Source: SZUA-430 sp044375275
GTDB lineage: Bacteria > Pseudomonadota > Alphaproteobacteria > Micropepsales > Micropepsaceae
Length of the DNA stretch: 8,227 nucleotides
Direction of reading: 5' to 3'
NCBI GenBank assembly: GCA_044375275.1
Contig: JBILMZ010000158.1
Coordinates: 1 to 8,227, forward strand
Below, piece after piece: positions 1 through 4,385 of the stretch. Under the pieces are notes generated by a model. The model had not been told where the DNA came from, made no database searches, and worked only from the letters and a program-made list of their open reading frames with translations. Made by a program: the position numbers and the translations under genes. Within the stretch, counting starts at the first letter, position 1. Each line of letters begins with the position of its first letter.

Positions 1-136
1 GCGTACGCCGACCGGTGATGACGACTTTTGCACCCGCTTCGCTCAGGATTCCTGCAAAACGCTCGCCAAATCCGCTGGTCGCGCCCGTGATGAATGCGAC
101 GTGTCCACTCAGGTCGAACTTAATGTTGCTTGCCAT
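1..136 (-). CDS. short-chain dehydrogenase/reductase, N-terminal part only
   Basis: This is the first 45 codons of a gene that runs off the left edge. The translation begins MASNIKFDLSGHVAFITGAT and continues SGFGERFAGILSEAGAKVVITGRR. Residues 17-24 (TGATSGFG) fit the TGxxxGxG dinucleotide-binding loop of classical short-chain dehydrogenases, with Phe where Ile or Leu is usual. The following helix and the second beta strand ending in TGRR complete the first beta-alpha-beta unit of the Rossmann fold; the Arg pair after strand two often goes with NADP(H) preference. The catalytic Ser-Tyr-Lys lies outside the window, so the substrate cannot be judged. The start was chosen because the fold begins a few residues later and no earlier in-frame start is evident. 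It is divergent from the thiol oxidoreductase gene at 248. Confidence 0.88.
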   Translation of the reverse strand, partial: MASNIKFDLSGHVAFITGATSGFGERFAGILSEAGAKVVITGRRT

Positions 137-247
137 TCGGGTTACTCAAAAAAGGTTGCGGACAATTATCCTTAAACACCGACACCATCAGAACGCACCA
201 CAGAAAACTACTTTCCTCTTTCGTGCATCCATGCGTATCTTCTTCTC
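137..247. promoter_or_regulatory. divergent intergenic region with a candidate promoter for the dehydrogenase
   Basis: These 111 bases separate two divergent genes and are clearly richer in A and T than the surrounding coding DNA. On the minus strand GATAAT (complement of 165-170) matches five of six bases of a -10 element. The matching -35 position (complement of 188-193, TTCTGA) is weak. Transcription would start near 158 and give a short leader. I see no convincing -35/-10 pair for the plus-strand gene and no good ribosome binding site in front of its ATG at 248, so that gene may start from a very short or weak leader. Confidence 0.35.
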
Positions 248-898
248 ATGCAAATCGACGTCATCTCCGACACAATCTGTCCTTGGTGCTACATTGGCAA
301 GCGCCGCCTCGAGCAGGCGCTGAGCCTCCGTCCATCGATGACGTTCGAAGTCCGCTGGCGTCCGTTCCAGCTCGAGCCCTCAACGCCGGTTGAAGGCGTG
401 GATCGCAAGACGCATCTCGAGCAGAAGTTCGGATCGCTCGAAAAACTCAAGCCGGTACAGGCCGCGCTTGAAGCCGCCGGACGCGAAGTTGGCATCACGT
501 TCAACTTTGATCGCATCGCCCGCACACCGAACACGCTCAACTCGCACCGCCTCATCCGCTGGGCCCATTCGCTCGGCCTGCAGGACGAAATCGTGGAAGG
601 CCTCTTCCGCGCCTACTTCGTGGAAGGCCTCGATATTGGCGACACGAAAGTCCTCGCCCAGATCGGCGATGTCGTCGGTATGGATGGTGAACTGGTTGAA
701 GAGTTGCTGAATTCTGACGCTGATGTGGAATCTGTCACACAGCAGGACAGCATGGCCCGCAAGTTCGGCGTCCAGGGCGTACCCAGCTTCCTTCTGGGCG
801 GCCGCACCCTTGTCATGGGCGCAGAAGACGCGGAAACGCTGGCTTCCATGATCGACCGCGCGATCTCGGATTCCGAAGGCGCCGCCGCCGCGGGCTGA
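248..898 (+). CDS. DsbA-family FrnE-like thiol oxidoreductase
   Basis: This 216-residue protein belongs to the FrnE/2-hydroxychromene-2-carboxylate isomerase branch of the DsbA thioredoxin superfamily. The first strand (MQIDVISDTI) leads straight into the active site C11-P-W-C14 followed by YIGKRR, as is typical of FrnE. The all-helical insert occupies roughly residues 50-165, and the cis-proline loop GVPSF lies at 177-181 (Pro179). There is no signal peptide, so it should act in the cytoplasm as a thiol-disulfide oxidoreductase or isomerase, unlike periplasmic DsbA. Family members are linked to oxidative-stress tolerance; the client here is unknown. No in-frame start lies upstream before the non-coding spacer, and the ATG at 248 places the first strand correctly. 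The ATG lacks a recognisable Shine-Dalgarno. It is divergent from the dehydrogenase and followed by the hfa control region. Confidence 0.9.
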   Translation: MQIDVISDTICPWCYIGKRRLEQALSLRPSMTFEVRWRPFQLEPSTPVEGVDRKTHLEQKFGSLEKLKPVQAALEAAGREVGITFNFDRIARTPNTLNSHRLIRWAHSLGLQDEIVEGLFRAYFVEGLDIGDTKVLAQIGDVVGMDGELVEELLNSDADVESVTQQDSMARKFGVQGVPSFLLGGRTLVMGAEDAETLASMIDRAISDSEGAAAAG

Positions 899-933
899 AG
901 GGTCCGCAACTCATGAAATCCCGAATTGGACCA

Positions 934-955
934 AGCTGTCCCCGATGGGGACGCT
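934..955. other. strong hairpin or palindrome downstream of the thiol oxidoreductase gene
   Basis: GTCCCC (938-943) and GGGGAC (947-952) pair perfectly around the loop GAT. Three more pairs form between AGC (934-936) and GCT (953-955) across a single bulged T. No T tract follows, so it is not a standard intrinsic terminator. It lies 36 bases after the stop codon of the upstream gene and about 130 bases before the predicted hfaA start point. It could stabilise the 3' end of the upstream message, aid termination, or be a double-stranded protein site such as an activator-binding palindrome. Confidence 0.5.
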
Positions 956-965
956 CGCGCGCGCT

Positions 966-1026
966 GGATCCGTGCCATTTCGGGTAGAACGACCGTGAAC
1001 CATAACGGATCCTGAAAGCCGATCCG
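966..1026. repeat. GGATCCGT inverted repeat plus a third GATCCG copy, candidate enhancer
   Basis: GGATCCGT (966-973) and its exact complement ACGGATCC (1005-1012) form an 8-bp inverted repeat with 31 bases between the arms. A further GATCCG lies at 1021-1026. The arm centres are 39 bases apart and sit about 107 and 68 bases upstream of the start point predicted from the sigma-54 element at 1050-1065. That is a normal distance for the binding site of a sigma-54 activator. The spacing is rather long for a terminator stem. The identity of any activator is unknown. Confidence 0.4.
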
Positions 1027-1049
1027 CCAAGCAGCGGCCAAGCCGGCCC

Positions 1050-1065
1050 CGGCACAAGGGTTGCA
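1050..1065 (+). promoter_or_regulatory. sigma-54 (RpoN) promoter of the hfa operon
   Basis: The sequence CGGCAC-AAGGG-TTGCA fits the sigma-54 consensus TGGCAC-N5-TTGCA at ten of eleven fixed positions with exact spacing: the GG of the -24 element (1051-1052) and the GC of the -12 element (1063-1064) are 12 bases apart. Transcription would start near 1076, leaving a 55-base leader before hfaA. Such promoters need an ATP-dependent activator bound upstream, and dyads are present there. I see no competing sigma-70 promoter in 899-1130. Sigma-54 drives several polar and developmental genes in Caulobacter, which suits a polar adhesin; applying that here is inference. Confidence 0.68.
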
Positions 1066-1080
1066 TCGTCCTGTCTCGAG

Positions 1081-1113
1081 CGTGACCGACAGGGGGTTGG
1101 TCGCGCACGTTTT
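1081..1113 (+). other. leader hairpin followed by T4 just before the hfaA ribosome binding site
   Basis: Within the predicted leader ACCGAC (1085-1090) pairs with GTTGGT (1096-1101), one pair being G-U, around the loop AGGGG. The stem can be extended by CGTG (1081-1084) with CACG (1106-1109) across a four-base bulge. Four T residues (1110-1113) follow directly, and the Shine-Dalgarno AAGGGCGG (1114-1121) comes next. The layout resembles a weak attenuator or a structure limiting ribosome access. The bulge and short T run make strong termination unlikely. Confidence 0.35.
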
Positions 1114-1130
1114 AAGGGCGGTCTCGCACC

Positions 1131-1586
1131 ATGAAGGTTCTTCATCAAGGAACAATCCTGCTGCTGGCGACTGTGTTTCTCGCCATGCCGCTTCCCGCCG
1201 CTGCAACCGGCGCTGCCGATGGTTCCTCATTCAATGCGCCGAAGGGCAACGCAAGTTCCGACTTTAATGGACCAGCCTCCGGCTATGGCCGCGACGCGAA
1301 TGGCAACCGCACCATCGTCGACGGCCGTTTCGTGGGCAACTGCCACTTCAACAAGGACGGCATCACCCCGGGCGTCGGCTCCCGGTCCGGCGTGGCGGAA
1401 GCTTCAGGCTTCCCGTCAGATCCCTGCCAGGACCGCGTCGATGGCGACCGCGCGAACCTCACGGCTGTCGGCAACAACGTCACCGTCGTTACCCAGGGCA
1501 CCCACAACACTGTCATCGTGAACACGCAGCAGACCAACAATGGCAACCAGAAAGTGGTGCTCAATGGCAAGCTCAGCCTCAACTGA
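1131..1586 (+). CDS. hfaA: HfaA-like holdfast anchor protein, secreted, curlin-like
   Basis: This is a 151-residue exported protein. It has a Sec signal peptide (MKVLHQGTI, then a hydrophobic run, likely cleaved after Ala25 in LPAAA). The mature part is rich in Gly, Asn and Asp. Near the C-terminus, residues 122-133 (Q-G-T-H-N-T-V-I-V-N-T-Q) resemble a curlin repeat, Q-x-G-x2-N-x-A-x3-Q, with one residue missing after the first Gln, and more Asn and Gln follow. In Caulobacter HfaA is a CsgA-related part of the complex that fixes the holdfast polysaccharide to the stalk tip; the match here rests on this motif and on the CsgG-type gene directly after it. Two cysteines (71 and 99) remain in the mature part, unlike typical curlins. 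The Shine-Dalgarno AAGGGCGG lies nine bases before the ATG. The downstream gene overlaps its 3' end. Confidence 0.8.
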   Translation: MKVLHQGTILLLATVFLAMPLPAAATGAADGSSFNAPKGNASSDFNGPASGYGRDANGNRTIVDGRFVGNCHFNKDGITPGVGSRSGVAEASGFPSDPCQDRVDGDRANLTAVGNNVTVVTQGTHNTVIVNTQQTNNGNQKVVLNGKLSLN

Positions 1587-2670
1587 AACGCGGACTGGCA
1601 ACTACCGCTGGACCCGGCGCATGGCTGCAATGCTGTTCGCGGCAACAAGCATCACGGGCTGCATCAGCCCGTCACCCCGTGCAGATGGCACCTACACCAC
1701 GCCGATCGGCGGTGCGCCGGTTATCAACAACGAAACCCGGTACAGCAACCAACTGCGCTGCATCGGCGGCCTGATCCGTTCGCAGCCCACGCCCCCGCCT
1801 CGCATCGCCGTCGGCAACATTGCCGATTACACAGGCAAGTACGAAGCCGATGGCTCGGGCCGAAAGGTCACGCAGGGCGCCAATCTCATGGCCATGTCGG
1901 CCCTCTCGAAGGCAGGCGTTCGCCTCGTCGAGCGCTTCGACACCTTCGTCGCCGACCTCGAGCTGAAATACGCCAACAACAACCTCGTCACCGACAACAC
2001 GAAGCCCGGACTGAACGGGGAAGTGCGCAAGATCCTCGCAGGCTCGATCCAGGGATCGGACTTCTACCTGATCGGCGGCATCACCGAGCTGAACTTCAAC
2101 ATCCGCTCCATCGCAGTCGATGCCTTCGCCGGCGCAACCGAGATCTCCGCCCTGCGCGGGACCGTGGGCGGCAAGCTCTTCGTCATGAACGTGGCGATGG
2201 ACCTGCGCCTCATCAACACGCAGACGCTCGAGGTCGTGAAGGTGATCTCATACCAGAAGCAGATACTCGGTCGCGAGATCAGCCTTGGCGTCTTCGACTT
2301 CCTCGGCAGCACAATCCTCGACATCGGCGCCGGCGAACGCGCGCTTGAACCCATCCAGCTTGCCATCCGCGCCGTCACCGAGCGCGCGATCCTCGACATC
2401 ATGAGAGACATGGAGCCCCGGGCCAGCGGGCAGTGCGGCATCCAGCTTGAGTCTGCCAGCGACCCGCTGGCCGATCGTCACGAAGCGGCTCCTTCGCAAG
2501 TGACAATCCCTGCGCCCGTTCAGCAGCCTGTTCGCGGGCTTGTGCAGCAGCCAGTACCGGACCAACCGGTTCAGCCTGCAAAGCAAGCCCCGAAGCCGGT
2601 CACGCCCAAGCGTGCGCAGTCTTCCAAAAAGGCAGGTCCGTCCTTGGCCCTGCGCTCCTCCATCAACTGA
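1564..2670 (+). CDS. hfaB: HfaB-like CsgG-family outer-membrane lipoprotein
   Basis: This is a CsgG-type secretion pore for the hfa products. From the chosen ATG it has 368 residues: a basic start (RWTRR), a short hydrophobic run and the lipobox I-T-G-C with lipidated Cys33. The CsgG domain spans roughly 78-285, with RIAVGNIADYTGKY near its start, LSKAGVRLVER, the strand-forming segment FYLIGGITELNF, and a C-terminal helix AIRAVTERAILDIMRD. A Pro/Gln/Lys-rich tail (about 310-368) follows that E. coli CsgG lacks; it is probably flexible and periplasmic. The start is uncertain: ATG 1540 gives 376 residues, while ATG 1621 leaves too short a signal without positive charge. ATG 1564 has AGAAAGTGG upstream and overlaps hfaA by 23 bases, suggesting coupled translation. 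In Caulobacter HfaB is needed for export of HfaA and HfaD. Confidence 0.85.
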   Translation: MASSASTETRTGNYRWTRRMAAMLFAATSITGCISPSPRADGTYTTPIGGAPVINNETRYSNQLRCIGGLIRSQPTPPPRIAVGNIADYTGKYEADGSGRKVTQGANLMAMSALSKAGVRLVERFDTFVADLELKYANNNLVTDNTKPGLNGEVRKILAGSIQGSDFYLIGGITELNFNIRSIAVDAFAGATEISALRGTVGGKLFVMNVAMDLRLINTQTLEVVKVISYQKQILGREISLGVFDFLGSTILDIGAGERALEPIQLAIRAVTERAILDIMRDMEPRASGQCGIQLESASDPLADRHEAAPSQVTIPAPVQQPVRGLVQQPVPDQPVQPAKQAPKPVTPKRAQSSKKAGPSLALRSSIN

Positions 2671-2689
2671 CCAGGAAAGGTACTGACCC

Positions 2690-3349
2690 ATGAAGACCAT
2701 CAAATCCGCTCTCGTCGCTGGCACCGCCTTCGTTGCACTCGCATCCGCCGCTGCCGCCTCTCCGTGCCCGGGTCCCAACCCGTGCCCGGATAACACCATC
2801 CTGAACGGCCAGCTCAACATCGGCACAACGGTTGCCCACGTCCAGACGCACATCACCAACGTGACGGGTGACGTCTCGGCAACGGCCGCGGCCATCGGCA
2901 ACTCGCTGTCGGTTGACGTTGTCGGCGACACGGTGATCGGCAACACGCAGCAGAACTGGGGCTATGTCGGCTCGAGCCTCAACGCCACGGTCGCGCACGC
3001 CAATGACGTGTCCCTGACCTCGGCCGCGATCGCCAACAGTGCGAGCATCAAGGTGATGGACTCCGACTCGCTCGTCCTGAGCAACCTGCAGACGCAGGCG
3101 TGGGATCCTTCGGCCAGCCTCGCCGCACACGTATCAAACATCGCGGGTGACGCGACGCTGACGGCGGCTGCCATCTCGAACTCGCTTTCGGTCGAGACGG
3201 ACGCGTCGTTGATCCGCATCGGAACCACCCAGCGCAACCAGGGCCCGAACATTGCCAACGTCAACGCGACCGTCACGAAGGTCTCTGGCGACGTGGCCGT
3301 GACGGGCGCGGCGATCGCCAACTCGGTTTCGATCAAGAACGGCCTGTAA
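2690..3349 (+). CDS. hfaD: HfaD-like secreted holdfast anchor protein with four repeats
   Basis: This is a 219-residue secreted protein. The signal peptide (MKTIKSALVAG, hydrophobic core, likely cleavage within or after the Ala run at 20-23) is followed by C26-P-G-P-N-P-C32 and then four repeats of about 47 residues. Each is centred on GDVxxTAAAIxNSxSV (anchors G60, N105, G153, G200), and the first three are followed by a Gln-bearing turn (NTQQN, NLQTQ, TTQRN). The protein is almost all Ala, Ser, Thr, Val, Asn and Asp, suggesting a beta-rich, repetitive surface fibre. Position after hfaA and hfaB supports HfaD, the surface-exposed third anchor protein; without the neighbours the sequence alone would only indicate a repeat adhesin. 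The gap after hfaB is 19 bases and AGGAAAGG lies nine bases before the ATG. A terminator follows. Confidence 0.75.
   Translation: MKTIKSALVAGTAFVALASAAAASPCPGPNPCPDNTILNGQLNIGTTVAHVQTHITNVTGDVSATAAAIGNSLSVDVVGDTVIGNTQQNWGYVGSSLNATVAHANDVSLTSAAIANSASIKVMDSDSLVLSNLQTQAWDPSASLAAHVSNIAGDATLTAAAISNSLSVETDASLIRIGTTQRNQGPNIANVNATVTKVSGDVAVTGAAIANSVSIKNGL
2831..3349 (+). repeat. four degenerate 47-residue coding repeats within hfaD
   Basis: The matched anchor codons begin at 2867, 3002, 3146 and 3287, so the units are 45, 48 and 47 codons apart. The conserved core is [GN]-D-x3-T-x-A-A-I-x-N-S-x-S-[VI]. The first and third copies end NSLSV, while the second and fourth end in NSASIK and NSVSIK, so copies 1/3 and 2/4 resemble each other most. 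This hints at duplication of a two-unit block. The DNA is well diverged, so the duplication is old. The last copy stops right after the core and forms the C-terminus. Confidence 0.8.
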
Positions 3350-3381
3350 TCACAAGCGGCCTCACCGCGCCGCAAGCAACC

Positions 3382-3415
3382 GAGGGGGGGCCGCAAGGCG
3401 CCCCCTCTTTCATTT
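3382..3415 (+). terminator. intrinsic terminator of the hfa operon
   Basis: A stem forms between 3382-3392 and 3397-3407: seven G/A-rich pairs (GAGGGGG with CCCCCTC), one G-G mismatch, then three pairs closing a GCAA tetraloop. TTTCATTT follows. It lies 32 bases after the hfaD stop codon, which is typical for rho-independent termination, and marks the end of the operon. Confidence 0.88.
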
Positions 3416-3621
3416 CATCCGTGTCTCCTGACCCTCACGCGATCGTGATCATGGCTCCAATGGAAGGGCTCTGGATGAACCCGTCAGACTCGTCATGTTC
3501 TGAAGACGCCGTCGCCACGGGCTGAACGCAGCACGGTTAGCACCCCCACCGTTCAGTAACGACTCCGGCCGCCCGTCTGCCGCATGCTTGCGTCCTGTTC
3601 GTGATTCGAAAGGACGAGGCC
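3416..3621 (+). promoter_or_regulatory. control region of the phospholipase-D-like gene
   Basis: The 206 bases contain no gene I can support. CTGAACG (3522-3528) and CGTTCAG (3550-3556) form an exact 7-bp inverted repeat around 21 bases; an alternative short pairing, ACGGT with ACCGT, uses the same stretch. GANTC sites occur at 3487-3491, 3561-3565 and 3603-3607. The Shine-Dalgarno AAGGA at 3610-3614 serves the ATG at 3622. I find no persuasive sigma-70 or sigma-54 promoter, so the transcription start is unknown. Confidence 0.4.
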
Positions 3622-4320
3622 ATGGCCACCCGCCGCAAGCGCAAGAATGACAGCTGGTTCTCGTTTCTCGACGCGCACCGACTGAAGGCGACCCTCGCCT
3701 CCATCGCCGCCACCATTGGCCTGCTGGTCAGCATGGGCGTAGTTGATGTCGGCAAGCTGCCGCCCTGGGCCGTGCAGCTGCTACCGCAGCTGGGCCTCGC
3801 ACCGACCACGGGCGTACCAACGGCCGCAGCGCCGCCCGTCTCTACCGGCAACGGCGCGATGAGCACCTGCTTCACGCCAGGACAGGACTGCACGAGCACG
3901 ATCGTGCTCGCCATCGACCAGGCCAAGACCGAGATCCTCGTGCAGGCCTATGGCTTCACGTCCAAGCCGATCGCCGAAGCCCTGGTCCGCGCCAAGACCC
4001 GCGGCGTCACCATCATGATCGTGCTTGACCGGTCCAACGAGACATCGAACGACAGCGCCGCCGACTACCTGGTCACCCACGGCATCCAGCCGCGCATCGA
4101 CAGTTCGGTCACCATCGCGCACAACAAGGTCATGATCATCGACCAGTCGACCGTCCTGACCGGCTCGTTCAACTTCACGGAGTCCGCCCAGAAGCGCAAT
4201 GCCGAGAACGTGCTGATCATCTCCGGCGACAAGGCCCTCGCCGCGCAGTACCGCCGCAATTTCGAGCAGCGCCTGACGGCCTCGCGCCGCTATCTGGGCT
4301 ATATCGCCCCCTATATGTAG
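3622..4320 (+). CDS. membrane-anchored phospholipase-D/Nuc-type HKD protein
   Basis: This 232-residue protein has one HKD catalytic motif, H167-N-K169-x4-D174, followed by G-S182-F-N-F-T-E-S and Glu195 in NAEN. This is the pattern of the single-motif Nuc branch of the phospholipase D superfamily, which works as a homodimer and cleaves phosphodiester bonds, often in DNA. Ahead of the domain come a basic start (MATRRKRKND), a hydrophobic helix at about 23-42 and a Pro/Ala linker to about 78, suggesting a signal anchor with the domain outside the cytoplasm. The family segment C83-F-T-P-G-Q-D-C90 could form a disulfide there. Substrate (nucleic acid or lipid) is not decided by the sequence. ATG 3622 is preferred over GTG 3601 because AAGGACGAGG stands directly before it. 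It is isolated from the hfa operon by a terminator and lies 65 bases before hemN. Confidence 0.85.
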   Translation: MATRRKRKNDSWFSFLDAHRLKATLASIAATIGLLVSMGVVDVGKLPPWAVQLLPQLGLAPTTGVPTAAAPPVSTGNGAMSTCFTPGQDCTSTIVLAIDQAKTEILVQAYGFTSKPIAEALVRAKTRGVTIMIVLDRSNETSNDSAADYLVTHGIQPRIDSSVTIAHNKVMIIDQSTVLTGSFNFTESAQKRNAENVLIISGDKALAAQYRRNFEQRLTASRRYLGYIAPYM

Positions 4321-4336
4321 GGTCGAAGCGCCGCAT

Positions 4337-4350
4337 TTGTCATGGATCAA
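4337..4350 (+). promoter_or_regulatory. FNR/FixK-like box upstream of hemN
   Basis: TTGTC-ATGG-ATCAA matches the FNR consensus TTGAT-N4-ATCAA at eight of ten fixed positions, with a perfect right half. It lies 35 bases before the hemN ATG. Oxygen-independent hemN genes are classically controlled by FNR, Anr or FixK regulators, which raises its plausibility. If it sits at the usual -41.5 activating position, transcription would begin right at the start codon, so either the message has almost no leader or the site works differently. No good -10 element follows. Confidence 0.4.
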
Positions 4351-4385
4351 GGCGCTCTACCGGCCGGATCGGCGATAGGTGGAGC

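Noticed and set aside
966..977. TGGCACG on the minus strand resembling a sigma-54 -24 element
   Set aside because: No TTGC follows at the required distance, and no minus-strand gene begins downstream.
996..1010. CtrA-like half site TGAACCAT upstream of hfaA
   Set aside because: The consensus needs TTAA-N7-TTAA. Here the first half is TGAA and the expected second half is GGAT, so the match is too weak.
613..1230. 205-codon open frame on the minus strand
   Set aside because: It runs antisense through the thiol oxidoreductase gene and the hfa control region, its translation is rich in Arg and Cys with no family pattern, and the plus-strand genes are well supported.
2248..2946. 232-codon open frame on the minus strand
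   Set aside because: It is antisense to hfaB and hfaD and mirrors their high-GC codon pattern. No domain is recognisable.
3601..3621. GTG start at 3601 for the phospholipase-D-like protein
   Set aside because: The seven extra codons include the Shine-Dalgarno of the ATG at 3622, and no ribosome binding site precedes the GTG.
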